DNA from: Flavisolibacter tropicus
Lineage (GTDB): Bacteria; Bacteroidota; Bacteroidia; Chitinophagales; Chitinophagaceae
NCBI RefSeq assembly: GCF_001644645.1
Contig: NZ_CP011390.1
Coordinates: 4,729,501-4,793,500 of the forward strand
DNA length: 64,000 nt
Direction of reading: 5' to 3'
Below are positions 35,735 through 45,187 of the stretch, one piece after another. The notes under the pieces were generated by a model that worked only from the letters and a program-made list of their open reading frames with translations, did no database searches and was not told the DNA's origin. A program made the position numbers and the translations under genes. Position 1 is the first letter of the stretch. Every line of letters begins with the position of its first letter.

Positions 35735-37096
35735 ATGAATAAAACAGTAAAATGGATATTAATTGGCGTAGGTGGCGTAGTGGCTTTATTGGCTATTATG
35801 AAATTTACGGCTGGCGCTTCTGACAGCGGGGTGAAAGTGGCGGTGGAGAAGGCTGCTAAACGCACCATTGTGGAAACAGTGAATGCCAGTGGTAAAGTAT
35901 ATCCAGAGATTGAAGTAAAAGTAAGCCCGGATATTTCGGGTGAGATTGTAGACCTGACTGTTCAGGAAGGCGATAGCGTTAGGAAAGGACAGGTGCTGGC
36001 ACGTATCTATGCCGATATTTATTCCTCTCAGCGCGACCAGGCAGCAGCGCAGGTGTCACAGTCGCAAGCCTCTGTTGCCAATAGTTCTGCAGCTTTAGAA
36101 TCTTTGCGCGCACAATTGGAGCAAGATCAACAGGCTTATACACGCAACAAGCAACTGTTTGACGAGAAAGTTATATCGAAGTCAGAGTTTGAGCAGTATG
36201 AAACCAAGCTGCGTTCATCACAGGCCCAGTTTAATGCTGCCCAACAAAATATCCGCGCCTTACAAGCTGGTGCACTAAGCACCAGCACGCAATTGCAGAT
36301 GGCCAATAAAAACTTAGGACGCGCCACTATCGTAGCTCCTATGAGTGGCGTGATTTCAATGCTGAATGTAAAGAAAGGTGAGCGCGTAGTAGGAACCGCA
36401 CAAATGGCTGGTACAGAAATGATGCGCGTAGCCGATATGGCTACTATGGAAGTAAGGGTAGATGTAGGTGAGAATGATATTGTAAAGATCAGTATTGGCG
36501 ATGAGGCAGATGTGCAAGTGGATGCTTATAATAACCGTAAGTTTAAAGGACAGGTTACACAGATTGCCAGCAGCACAAAAACAGGCACGGCAGCTGTTAC
36601 CTCAAATGATGTAACCAATTACGAAGTTCATATTCGCTTAGATCCTAGCTCCTATGCTGACTTGATGGAACCAGGAAAGTCTAAAAAATTTCCTTTCCGT
36701 CCCGGTATGAATGCCAGTGCCGATATTAAAACAAAACGAAAAGAAAATGTCATTGCGGTACCTATAACTTCGGTAGCGGCACGCATAAAAGGAAGTGATA
36801 AGAATATTGATCAAAAGAAAAAAGAAGCCAAACGTGGTAAAGATGAAAGTGAAGAAGATGCTGTGGATAATGCGGTATCAGATGAGTTAGAAGAAGTAGT
36901 GTTCCTGGTGAAAGAAGGAAAAGTGGAGAAGAAGGTAGTAAAAACTGGTATTCAGGATATTAACTACATTGAAATCACCAGTGGGCTGAGTGGTAATGAG
37001 GAGATTGTAATAGCACCTTATAATGCAGTAAGTAAAACATTAAAGTCGGGTACCAAGGTAAAGGTGGTAGAAAAGGATAAGTTGTTTGAACGATGA
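35735..37096 (+). CDS. RND/MacA-type periplasmic adaptor protein
   Basis: A 453-residue membrane-fusion protein. An N-terminal hydrophobic anchor (WILIGVGGVVALLAIMKFTA) is followed by a beta-barrel strand, a lipoyl half (GEIVDLTVQEGDSVRKGQVL), a long coiled hairpin (about 95-185) and the second lipoyl half (ATIVAPMSGVISMLNVKKGE). A charged low-complexity insert (KKKEAKRGKDESEEDAVDN) lies near residue 365. It would bridge an inner-membrane transporter to the TolC-like channel encoded upstream. The usual MacB-type ABC or RND permease does not follow; gpsA does. Confidence 0.9.
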   Translation: MNKTVKWILIGVGGVVALLAIMKFTAGASDSGVKVAVEKAAKRTIVETVNASGKVYPEIEVKVSPDISGEIVDLTVQEGDSVRKGQVLARIYADIYSSQRDQAAAQVSQSQASVANSSAALESLRAQLEQDQQAYTRNKQLFDEKVISKSEFEQYETKLRSSQAQFNAAQQNIRALQAGALSTSTQLQMANKNLGRATIVAPMSGVISMLNVKKGERVVGTAQMAGTEMMRVADMATMEVRVDVGENDIVKISIGDEADVQVDAYNNRKFKGQVTQIASSTKTGTAAVTSNDVTNYEVHIRLDPSSYADLMEPGKSKKFPFRPGMNASADIKTKRKENVIAVPITSVAARIKGSDKNIDQKKKEAKRGKDESEEDAVDNAVSDELEEVVFLVKEGKVEKKVVKTGIQDINYIEITSGLSGNEEIVIAPYNAVSKTLKSGTKVKVVEKDKLFER

Positions 37097-37334
37097 TCTC
37101 AGATTTGATGGATTGTTCGGATTAACAGGATTTGATTTCTACATCGTTGAAATTTTTTTGGCAGCCAGAATAGACTACTATTCTGGCTATTTTGTTTTAG
37201 TAACTAGTTATTTCATTTTCGTCCATCGATTTTTGAATAAGAATGGTGCTTGTTCTATTGATGTGTTGTTATAGGAGATTATGTAACGTGTTGCAAAGGT
37301 TAGAAACTGCTAAATTTGCCGACATCTATTAAAT

Positions 37335-38387
37335 ATGTCGATTCAATCAAGCATGAGTTTTGGCGTTATTGGAAGCGGAAGTTGGGCAACAGCCCTGGTG
37401 AAGATCTTGACCGATAACGGGCAACGTGTGAACTGGTGGGTGCGAAATGCTGCTCACAAAGATTATATCTATAAGCGTAAGCATAATCCTCAATACCTGA
37501 CATCTGCACATCTGAATGTGTCCTTACTCAATATATCCTGCGATATCAATGACGTAGTGGCGGCCTCCAATACATTAGTACTGGCTGTACCATCTGCCTT
37601 TATTCAAGATGCATTAAAAGGCGTAGATAAAGCAGAATTCAGTTCTAAAAGAATTGTATCGGCTATTAAAGGTATCGTTCCAGGGCCGGATATTTTGTTG
37701 AATGATTACCTGCAACAAGAGTTTAATATCCCCTTGGAAAACTACTTTGCTTTGCTAGGTCCTTGTCATGCGGAAGAAGTGGCCTCAGAGAAATTGTCTT
37801 ACCTCACTTTTTCGGGTATTGACTTGCATGCAACTGAAGAAATTAGCCAGTTGTTCAAGTCGGATTATATCAATACCGTTACCAATAATGATATACTGGG
37901 CGTACAGTATGCTGCCGTTTTGAAAAATATCTATGCTTTAGGCGCCGGCATTGCTCATGGCCTGGAGTATGGCGATAATTTTCTGAGTGTTTACATTGCC
38001 AATACAGCTGATGAAATGGCGGTGTTCCTGCGTAAGGTAGGTATTCAGCATATGGTGGTGGGGGAGCACGATGAAGAACCCAACACACACCGTAAAACGC
38101 CAAACTATGCTGCCTCTGTGTATTTAGGTGATTTACTGGTAACCTGTTATTCGCCTTATAGCCGCAACCGCACTTTTGGCAACATGATCGGCAAGGGCTA
38201 TACTGTGCAGTCGGCACAACTGGAGATGAATATGATTGCTGAAGGGTATTATGCCTCTAAATGTTTGAATCATATCAATCAAACGGTAGGAGCGGAGGTT
38301 CCGATTGCCGATACGGTTTATAAAATTTTATGGGAACGCTTATCGCCTGCTCAAGGATTTGCCAAGATTGAAGAAGGGCTGATCTAA
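37335..38387 (+). CDS. gpsA: NAD(P)H-dependent glycerol-3-phosphate dehydrogenase
   Basis: A 350-residue cytoplasmic enzyme. FGVIGSGSWATALVKILTDN is the dinucleotide-binding loop, and the region with SAIKGIVPGP, LLGPCHAEEVASEK and AAVLKNIYALGAGIAHGL carries the catalytic lysine of the C-terminal domain. It reduces dihydroxyacetone phosphate to sn-glycerol-3-phosphate for phospholipid synthesis. The length is normal. It is probably transcribed alone: 238 bp precede it, and a convergent gene follows. Confidence 0.95.
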   Translation: MSIQSSMSFGVIGSGSWATALVKILTDNGQRVNWWVRNAAHKDYIYKRKHNPQYLTSAHLNVSLLNISCDINDVVAASNTLVLAVPSAFIQDALKGVDKAEFSSKRIVSAIKGIVPGPDILLNDYLQQEFNIPLENYFALLGPCHAEEVASEKLSYLTFSGIDLHATEEISQLFKSDYINTVTNNDILGVQYAAVLKNIYALGAGIAHGLEYGDNFLSVYIANTADEMAVFLRKVGIQHMVVGEHDEEPNTHRKTPNYAASVYLGDLLVTCYSPYSRNRTFGNMIGKGYTVQSAQLEMNMIAEGYYASKCLNHINQTVGAEVPIADTVYKILWERLSPAQGFAKIEEGLI

Positions 38388-38398
38388 TGCCTGCGGCA

Positions 38399-39523
38399 TT
38401 ACTTAAATAAAGAAGCTGCAATACCATCGGCTAGTAAAAGACCTTCATCGGTAAGCTTTAAATGATGGTTTTGTTGTGTCACTGTGCCATGTGCCAGCGA
38501 AGGCTTGATGGTATGGAGGAGACGTTCCCGTTCTGTATGCCCCCATTTGTTTTCAATAACGTTCAGGTCTATACCTTCCATGGTCCGTAATGAAATCATC
38601 AGGTACTCATTCAACTGATCTGCTGAACTGAGTATTTCTTTTTCAAAAGGCACTTTATCTAGTTGGATAGCTGAAATGTACTGTTGGTTGTTGGCTACAT
38701 TCCACTGGCGTTCTGTACCATTAAAGGAGTGAGCTGAAGGTCCCAAACCTAAATAAGCTTGTCCTTTCCAATAGGAGGAGTTATGACGGCTTCTATGGCC
38801 GGGTTTGGCAAAATTGGACACTTCATAGTGGTCATAACCCGCGGCCCGCAGCCACTGCATGAGCAGTAGAAACTGGTGGCCTTGTTTATCGGCATCCACC
38901 GGTAGTTTTTGATGATTGCTGATCAATTTATGAAGCGGGGTCCTTTCTTCTACCGTAAGCGCATAACAGGAGAGGTGTGGGATATTGTATTGAATAGCCG
39001 TCTGTACATTTTGCTCCCACATTTCGTTTGTTAAGAGCGGTGAGCCATAAATCAGGTCAATGGTCAGATTGGTTATGCCGGCTGCTAAGCTCAGTTCTAT
39101 ACACTGTCGTGCATGATTAGCCGTATGGGCCCTATTCATCCAACGAAGTTCCTCTTCAAAAAAGGATTGAACGCCTATGCTCAGGCGGTTAATGCCTGTG
39201 TCCTTCCAGCCCTTGAGTTTATCGGCCGTAATATCGTCTGGGTTGGCCTCCAAAGTGATTTCTGCATCTTCTGCAACAGAAAAGGTTTGCCTGATGTTTT
39301 CAATCAGCAATCGGCAATCGTCGATCGACAATAAGCTTGGCGTACCGCCGCCAAAATAGATGGTATTTACCGTAGCGTCGACCAGATAATCCTTTTGAAG
39401 GCTGATTTCTTTTGCCAAGGCCGCTACCAGGTCATCTTTATATCTTAAAGAAGTGGTAAAATGGAAATTACAGTAGTTACAAGCCTGTTTACAAAAGGGG
39501 ATATGCAAATAAATTCCAGCCAA
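38399..39523 (-). CDS. hemW: Radical SAM heme chaperone HemW
   Basis: A 374-residue radical SAM protein. The cluster motif CKQACNYCNF gives three Cys in CxxxCxxC spacing, followed by Asn-Phe instead of the fourth Cys of HemN; this is the HemW form. YFGGGTPSLL, EANPDDIT and GINRLSIGVQSFFEEELRWM are further family blocks, and a HemN C-terminal domain follows. HemW binds haem and delivers it to target proteins rather than acting as coproporphyrinogen oxidase. It converges on gpsA with an 11-bp gap and diverges from the Omp85 gene. Confidence 0.92.
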   Translation of the reverse strand: MAGIYLHIPFCKQACNYCNFHFTTSLRYKDDLVAALAKEISLQKDYLVDATVNTIYFGGGTPSLLSIDDCRLLIENIRQTFSVAEDAEITLEANPDDITADKLKGWKDTGINRLSIGVQSFFEEELRWMNRAHTANHARQCIELSLAAGITNLTIDLIYGSPLLTNEMWEQNVQTAIQYNIPHLSCYALTVEERTPLHKLISNHQKLPVDADKQGHQFLLLMQWLRAAGYDHYEVSNFAKPGHRSRHNSSYWKGQAYLGLGPSAHSFNGTERQWNVANNQQYISAIQLDKVPFEKEILSSADQLNEYLMISLRTMEGIDLNVIENKWGHTERERLLHTIKPSLAHGTVTQQNHHLKLTDEGLLLADGIAASLFK

Positions 39524-39566
39524 TGACGTTCTAATTAAGCTCTACAAAATATTTTTACAAGATCGG

Positions 39567-41354
39567 ATGGCGAAGTTAAAGTACCTATGTCTACTAATAT
39601 TGTTAATGGTTCATGCTGCCCTATGGGCGCAAGACACCAGTTATCAGGTACATTATACCGTAGTAGATTCAGCCTCCCAATCTAATACGCCTACACTAAC
39701 TACTTCATTCTCAAGCCGGGAGGGCGCAGCCGCCTATCTTACTGGCTTACCCACATTATTGCAAGCCAAGGGTTATATCAGTGCCTCTGTAGACAATATA
39801 CGTTTTGATAGTGCCCAGGCACAAGTGCAGCTCTTCCTGGGGCAATTGTATAAATGGGCACGCTTACGTACCCAGCCTGAAGATGAAGTGTTTTTACAAG
39901 GTATTCGCTGGAGCAATGCGGCCTTCAGTAACAAACCCTTGCTTTTTTCCGACTGGCAAAGCCGGCAGCAACAATTGCTGAATTATTTGGAAGAAGCCGG
40001 CTACCCGTTTGCCCGTATCTATTTGGATAGCCTTTCACTTGATAATCAAGAGGTAACAGCCTTGTTAAAGGTGGAAAAAGGACCGCTTTACAAGATCGAT
40101 AGCATTCGTGTATATGGGGATGTAAACGTGAGCAACAAGTTTTTGCAACGTTATTTAAATATTGAAAATGGCAGCATTTACAGTAAACGTAAACTGGCGG
40201 GCATAAGTAAAAGGTTAGCGGAGCTGCCCTATATCACTGAAGAGCAGCCTTCAACTGTTTCCTACTTGTCCACAGGATCCGTACTAAACTTGTATTTAAA
40301 GCCTAAAAAAAGCAGTCAAGTCAACCTGTTAGCAGGATTTTTACCTAACAGTGATCCTACAGCCAGTAAGAAGTTCCAGTTAACCATGGATGCCAATATT
40401 ATGCTGCGCAACGCATTAGGGATAGGGGAGACGATTGGGCTGGTATGGCAAAAGCTGCAGCCACAATCTCAGCGTCTGAACCTGCTTTACGAGCACCCCT
40501 ATATATTTCGGTCACCACTGGGGATGGGCTTTAGCTTTGATATGTTTCGTAAAGACAGTACGTTTTTAAACATGAATATGAAGTTAGAGGCTAAATATGG
40601 TGTCAATGAGCACCAGAGTGCGTCTTTCTTTTTCTTACGTCAGCAGAGCATTGTTAATGGTATCAATGTCCAGCAGGTTCAGCTTTACCGGCAGCTGCCG
40701 CCGGAAGCCGATGTGAGTTCCAATAACCTGGGCTCCAGCTTTACATTTAATAATACGAACTACCGTTATAACCCCCAACGAGGTAATGAGTTGCTGATCA
40801 CTGCATCGGCGGGTATCAAGCGCATTAAAAAGAACAATCAAATATTGGAGATCAAAGACCCCAATGAACCTTCTTTTGATTATTCCCGGCTTTATGATAC
40901 GGTAAAGCTGAAGACCTACCAGTTTAGGGTAACGGCTACTGCTGCCCATTTCTTTCCCTTGGGTAAACAAAGCGCCCTTAAGACCGCCATTAATGGAGGG
41001 GTTTTTAATAGTGGTAATATATTTCGAAATGAGCTGTTCCAGATAGGGGGGTACCGGCTATTGCGTGGGTTTGATGAAGAAAGCCAGTATGTGTCGCAAT
41101 ATGCAGTGGGCACACTAGAGTACCGTTACCTGATTGGGCAAAACTCTAATTTTTTTGCTTTTGTGGATGGGGGATGGGGGCAACCCGGGCCTAATATGGG
41201 CAAGGGGCATACCTATGTAGGTACTGGGCTGGGCCTTTCCTTTGAAACCAAGGCAGGGCTATTTAACCTTGCATGGGCGCTGGGGAAGCGTGATGATACT
41301 GAGCTTAACTTACGCCAGTCTAAGATTCATTTTGGGTTTGTCAACTATTTTTAG
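39567..41354 (+). CDS. Omp85/BamA-family outer-membrane protein
   Basis: A 595-residue protein with a signal peptide (MAKLKYLCLLILLMVHAALWAQ). Residues about 60-250 show POTRA-type repeats (for example LYKIDSIRVYGDVNVSNKFL), and the C-terminal 340 residues form the barrel; LRGFDEESQYVSQYAVGTLE carries the conserved RGF region of the surface-antigen domain. The family inserts or translocates proteins at the outer membrane. It is shorter than essential BamA (about 800-900), so it is more likely a TamA-like or accessory member. The 43-bp divergent spacer to hemW must contain both promoters. Confidence 0.87.
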   Translation: MAKLKYLCLLILLMVHAALWAQDTSYQVHYTVVDSASQSNTPTLTTSFSSREGAAAYLTGLPTLLQAKGYISASVDNIRFDSAQAQVQLFLGQLYKWARLRTQPEDEVFLQGIRWSNAAFSNKPLLFSDWQSRQQQLLNYLEEAGYPFARIYLDSLSLDNQEVTALLKVEKGPLYKIDSIRVYGDVNVSNKFLQRYLNIENGSIYSKRKLAGISKRLAELPYITEEQPSTVSYLSTGSVLNLYLKPKKSSQVNLLAGFLPNSDPTASKKFQLTMDANIMLRNALGIGETIGLVWQKLQPQSQRLNLLYEHPYIFRSPLGMGFSFDMFRKDSTFLNMNMKLEAKYGVNEHQSASFFFLRQQSIVNGINVQQVQLYRQLPPEADVSSNNLGSSFTFNNTNYRYNPQRGNELLITASAGIKRIKKNNQILEIKDPNEPSFDYSRLYDTVKLKTYQFRVTATAAHFFPLGKQSALKTAINGGVFNSGNIFRNELFQIGGYRLLRGFDEESQYVSQYAVGTLEYRYLIGQNSNFFAFVDGGWGQPGPNMGKGHTYVGTGLGLSFETKAGLFNLAWALGKRDDTELNLRQSKIHFGFVNYF

Positions 41355-41376
41355 GGGGAAAGCATTTGTCTAACAG

Positions 41377-42321
41377 TTGTGCTCAATACATTTGCCTATA
41401 AACACTACCGGATTGCGTTTTTATCTTTTTATACTAAGTTTTTCGTTGAGTTTAGGGGCCTGGGGACAAGCTGATTCCTTAAAGCGCACTGATAGTATAG
41501 TGGCTGCAAAGGATACATTGGTACGGCAGGATACTGTAAAAGCTGATACCACTACCATACAGCCGGTAGCTGTTGAGCCTCCTTATATTCGATTTGATAC
41601 TGTTCTGTACAAGAAGCACCCTTATTTCCAGATTGAAAACCCAATCCGGTTTATTGCCCCAAAACATGAATGGCATGGAAAAGATGCTCTATTTTATGCC
41701 TGTATAGGCTTGTTGCTCTTTTTTGCCTTTGTACGCAATGCCTTTCAGCGATACCTGCAGGATCTATTTCGTCTGTTTTTCAGAACTACGCTTAAGCAGC
41801 GGCAGGTAAAAGAACAGCTTATGGCTTCCCCCTTGCCTTCGCTGCTACTGAATATCCTTTTTATATTAAGCGGTGGGTTATTTATTACCATTTTGCTGCA
41901 GTATTATGGATTGGGTAAGGATTACAATTTTTGGCAATTATTATTATACGCAGCAGCTGGATTAGGAGTAATTTACCTGGTTAAGTTTATTACACTTAAG
42001 CTGTGCGGTTGGCTTTTTCGCCTGAAAGACGCTACAGATTCTTACACATTTATTGTTTTTACCACCAATAAGGTGTTGGGGATAGTGTGGTTACCATTTA
42101 TAATTATAATGGTCTTTACCAGTGGTTTAACTCAGCATTTATTTATTACTGCTGCCCTAATAATTACTGGTGGCGCATTTTTGTACCGTTTCTTTTTGTC
42201 CTATGCTACCATCCATAAGGGGGTTAAGATAAATGCCTTTCACTTTATACTTTACCTCTGCGCCTTTGAAATTGTACCGTTATTATTGATTAACAAACTG
42301 TTGTTTACGTATCTTTCCTGA
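41377..42321 (+). CDS. DUF4271 membrane protein
   Basis: About 314 residues. The start is unclear: TTG codons at 41377, 41392 and 41413 are all possible, and the last would give a neat signal peptide (MRFYLFILSFSLSLGAWGQA). A Thr/Asp-rich linker is followed by a short conserved segment (FIAPKHEWHGKDALFYACI) and seven or so membrane helices, the layout of DUF4271 (PF14093), a Bacteroidota-specific family of unknown function. hemD follows after 37 bp, a pairing I recall from other Bacteroidota. Confidence 0.85.
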   Translation: MCSIHLPINTTGLRFYLFILSFSLSLGAWGQADSLKRTDSIVAAKDTLVRQDTVKADTTTIQPVAVEPPYIRFDTVLYKKHPYFQIENPIRFIAPKHEWHGKDALFYACIGLLLFFAFVRNAFQRYLQDLFRLFFRTTLKQRQVKEQLMASPLPSLLLNILFILSGGLFITILLQYYGLGKDYNFWQLLLYAAAGLGVIYLVKFITLKLCGWLFRLKDATDSYTFIVFTTNKVLGIVWLPFIIIMVFTSGLTQHLFITAALIITGGAFLYRFFLSYATIHKGVKINAFHFILYLCAFEIVPLLLINKLLFTYLS

Positions 42322-42358
42322 TTTTTGTACTTTTGCGTTAACTTTAGCCCGACCACAT

Positions 42359-43162
42359 ATGGTAAAAAACGAGGTTTCTAAGCCTACTAGTGCATCTACA
42401 AAGGCCAGAAAGAAGATATTAATTACACAGCCCCGGCCCGAAAGCGACAAATCGCCCTATTTCGACCTGACTAGGAAATACAATGTTGATCTTCATTTTC
42501 AGCCTTTTATAAAGCTGGAACCCATTTCCGCTAAGGATTTCCGTAAGCAAAAGATTGATATTGCTGCGCATACTGGTGTGATTCTAACAAGCCGTAATGC
42601 TATTGACCATTTCTTCCGTATGTGTGAAGAAATGAGAATAACGGTATCGCAAGACACCAAATACTTCTGCATTACAGAAGCCGTGGCTTTGTACCTGCAA
42701 AAATTCATTTTGTATCGCAAGCGTAAGGTTTTTTATGGTGCTGATGGCAGTAATAAGAGTTTATTTGACGCCATTAACAAGCATAAGAACAATGAAAAGC
42801 TGTTGTATGTATGTTCTGAAAACCAGCAGGATAGTGAAATAACCGGCTGGCTGAAATCAAATAACTGTGATTTTTCATTAGCTTATATGTACCGCACGGT
42901 AAGTTCTGATGTTAAAGAAATTCTTGACCAGAACTCTTATGATGTCATTTGCTTCTTTACTCCTAGTGGTGTAAAAAGCCTGTTTGATAATGTACCCAAG
43001 TTCAAACAGAATGGTACCGTAATCGGCGCATTTGGAAATAATACCTCTAAGGCTGTTGAAGAAGCTGGTTTAGAGTTGGGTATTAAAGCGCCACAACCCC
43101 AGGCACCGTCTATGGTGGCTGCCCTGGATCAGTATCTGGCTGCTCAAACCAAGAAGAAGTAA
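42359..43162 (+). CDS. hemD: Uroporphyrinogen-III synthase
   Basis: A 267-residue cytoplasmic enzyme with the two-domain HemD fold. Recognisable parts are KKILITQPRPESDKSPYFDL, GVILTSRNAIDHFFRMCEEM, the hinge after ITEAVALYLQKF, and YDVICFFTPSGVKSLFDNVP with GAFGNNTSKAVEEAGLELGI in the C-terminal domain. It closes the linear hydroxymethylbilane to uroporphyrinogen III in haem synthesis. Sequence conservation is low in this family, as usual. A good terminator follows the stop by about 25 bp. Confidence 0.88.
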   Translation: MVKNEVSKPTSASTKARKKILITQPRPESDKSPYFDLTRKYNVDLHFQPFIKLEPISAKDFRKQKIDIAAHTGVILTSRNAIDHFFRMCEEMRITVSQDTKYFCITEAVALYLQKFILYRKRKVFYGADGSNKSLFDAINKHKNNEKLLYVCSENQQDSEITGWLKSNNCDFSLAYMYRTVSSDVKEILDQNSYDVICFFTPSGVKSLFDNVPKFKQNGTVIGAFGNNTSKAVEEAGLELGIKAPQPQAPSMVAALDQYLAAQTKKK

Positions 43163-43186
43163 CATTCCTTATATAACTGTATAATG

Positions 43187-43213
43187 AAGCACCCTGATCC
43201 AGGGTGCTTTTTC
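43187..43213 (+). terminator. Terminator after hemD
   Basis: AAGCACCCT (43187-43195) and AGGGTGCTT (43201-43209) form a 9-bp stem with a 5-nt loop, followed by TTTT. Confidence 0.9.
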
Positions 43214-43772
43214 GTTTACAACATCACGTGAATTTATTTAGATAGGATACCTCTGCCGCACCAAATGCGTTTACGGGCAACGGAAAGGTATAATTGAAAA
43301 GGATTTGTGTCTTGCTAAGCTATGTCCTTTTATAACGGTGAGTAGTAAAAGTAAATCCTGGACCAATAGCATAGTCGTCAGCTTTTTATCAGCTGCTTTA
43401 TTTAATCTCGATAAGAAGGAGGGGACAGCCCAAACCAAGGGCATAAAATGTATTAAGTGTTGCTCCTACACATCAAATCTTGCACGTTACAAATCTGAAA
43501 ACATGAAACAGGGCTGCTTTTTTTAAAGTTGCTCAATATTGACAATAGACTTGGCTTGGACGTTATTATTAGATATAAAAAGGGTATGTTTATGCATTAA
43601 TAACCAACTGACAGGCAATTAAATAGAAATAATTTGTTAAATATGCAATAAAAAAAATACGGTTCCGTTTAATTCTATAAGTCAACATAGGCTATTGCAA
43701 ATGAAAAAAATATATACTAACCTTGTGTATCTGTTAATTCGTAAATCATATATTTGCCCAATACCCCTGTAT
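43214..43772. other. Leader region of the gld operon
   Basis: A 559-bp stretch after the hemD terminator with no credible gene; a 73-residue frame at 43305-43526 has no family likeness. A candidate promoter is TTTG (43633-43636), 21 bp, then TACGGTTC (43658-43665), which would start a transcript about 100 nt before gldK. Confidence 0.45.
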
Positions 43773-45080
43773 ATGAAAATGAAAAACCAATACTTCACCC
43801 TATTTGCCCTGGCCTCTATTTCACTGGCTGGTTGCGGCATTATTGGAAAGAAGGACAAAGGTGGTAGCCTGCCAAATGATGGTCAGCTCCACGGCATTTC
43901 TCCTGGTAGCAAGTACGTTCTACCTAAACCTCCTGGTATGGTTTACATACCTCAAGGGACTTTCCACATGGGCCCTAGCGATGAGGATCCTTCTTATGCT
44001 TTCAGCGCCCGCAACCGTTCTGTATCCATTAGCGGATTCTGGATGGACGCCACAGAGATTACTAACAACGAATACCGTCAATTTGTTTACTGGGTACGCG
44101 ACTCAATTGCTGCAAAGAAATTGGGTTATGTAAAAAGTGGCTCTGATGGTAATGAGTATGTTGACTGGGCGAAAATGAAAACCCTGAAATGGAGCGACCC
44201 CAAAGTCGTAGAACAATTAGGTCAGACAGATTTGATCCTTTCTCCTGAAGATCGCATTTTCGGCAAAAAGGAAATCGATGCGTCTAAGCTGATCTACCAC
44301 TCTGAGACATTTGATCTGAAAGAAGCTGCTAAAAGAGAAAATGCTGGTAAGGCTCGTTCTCAGTTCATAGTAAAGAAAGACGTTCGCATTTATCCAGATA
44401 CTTTAGTTTGGATTCGTGACTTTGCGTATTCTTACAATGAGCCTATGACAAAGCGCTACTTCTCTCACCCTGCTTTTGGTAACTATCCAGTAGTAGGTGT
44501 GAACTGGCAGCAAGCAAATGCTTTCTGCGAGTGGAGAACGCATTTTTTAAATTCTTGGTTGGATGGAAAGAAAAGAGCTCAGGAGTCTGATTTCCGTCTT
44601 CCAACAGAAGCCCAGTGGGAATACGCTGCTCGCGGTGGCCGTTCCCAATCAATGTATCCTTGGGGTAACTATTATTTAAGAAACAAAAAAGGTTGTTTAT
44701 TAGCTAACTTTAAGCCTGGACGTGGTAACTATCCTGAAGATGGTGGTTTCTATACAGTACGTGCTGACGCTTATTGGCCAAATGACTTTGGTTTATACTG
44801 TATGGCTGGAAACGTAGCAGAATGGACATCTTCTATTTATTATGAAGGTTCCTACACTTTCCAACATGATATGAACCCAGACGTTCGTTGGAACGCAAAA
44901 GATTCTGACCCTCCTAAAATGAAGCGCAAGGTAATTCGTGGCGGTAGCTGGAAAGATGTAGGTTATTACCTGCAAACTGGTACCCGCACTTACGAATACC
45001 AAGACACCACCAAATCTTACATCGGTTTCCGTACCGTGATTGACTTACCTGCACAGCAAGGTAAAAAGGGACGTAAATAA
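43773..45080 (+). CDS. gldK: Gliding motility lipoprotein GldK
   Basis: A 435-residue lipoprotein counted from the ATG at 43773; a longer frame to 43695 would destroy the signal peptide. The lipobox is SLAGC, giving an acylated Cys near residue 21. The rest is an FGE-sulfatase-type domain: MVYIPQGTFHMGPSDEDPS, FWMDATEITNNEYRQFVYW, FRLPTEAQWEYAARGG and VIRGGSWKDVGYY. GldK and GldN form the ring at the outer membrane of the type IX secretion system. It is the first of four gld genes in the standard order. Confidence 0.96.
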   Translation: MKMKNQYFTLFALASISLAGCGIIGKKDKGGSLPNDGQLHGISPGSKYVLPKPPGMVYIPQGTFHMGPSDEDPSYAFSARNRSVSISGFWMDATEITNNEYRQFVYWVRDSIAAKKLGYVKSGSDGNEYVDWAKMKTLKWSDPKVVEQLGQTDLILSPEDRIFGKKEIDASKLIYHSETFDLKEAAKRENAGKARSQFIVKKDVRIYPDTLVWIRDFAYSYNEPMTKRYFSHPAFGNYPVVGVNWQQANAFCEWRTHFLNSWLDGKKRAQESDFRLPTEAQWEYAARGGRSQSMYPWGNYYLRNKKGCLLANFKPGRGNYPEDGGFYTVRADAYWPNDFGLYCMAGNVAEWTSSIYYEGSYTFQHDMNPDVRWNAKDSDPPKMKRKVIRGGSWKDVGYYLQTGTRTYEYQDTTKSYIGFRTVIDLPAQQGKKGRK

Positions 45081-45100
45081 TCTAAACTACATACTGTGTT

Positions 45101-45136
45101 ATGAATAGAGGTCTGCAACTGCAGTCCTCTATTCAT
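45101..45136 (+). other. Strong hairpin between gldK and gldL
   Basis: ATGAATAGAGG (45101-45111) pairs perfectly with CCTCTATTCAT (45126-45136); inside it CTGCA and TGCAG can add a second helix. No T-tract follows directly, so this is more likely an RNA-processing or stability element than a full terminator. Confidence 0.65.
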
Positions 45137-45187
45137 CCTAAAATTCATTTTATCTTTTTAAACCATCTATTCTAAAAGTAAAGTTTT

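Noticed and set aside
37086..37274. 62-residue plus-strand frame after the adaptor gene
   Set aside because: Hydrophobic, AT-rich, no start signal or family likeness; it overlaps the end of the adaptor gene.
43305..43526. 73-residue frame upstream of gldK
   Set aside because: Low-complexity composition, no family likeness, and it lies in a leader region right after a terminator.
43695..43772. Upstream extension of gldK
   Set aside because: It would place 26 residues before the lipoprotein signal peptide; the ATG at 43773 fits the lipobox.
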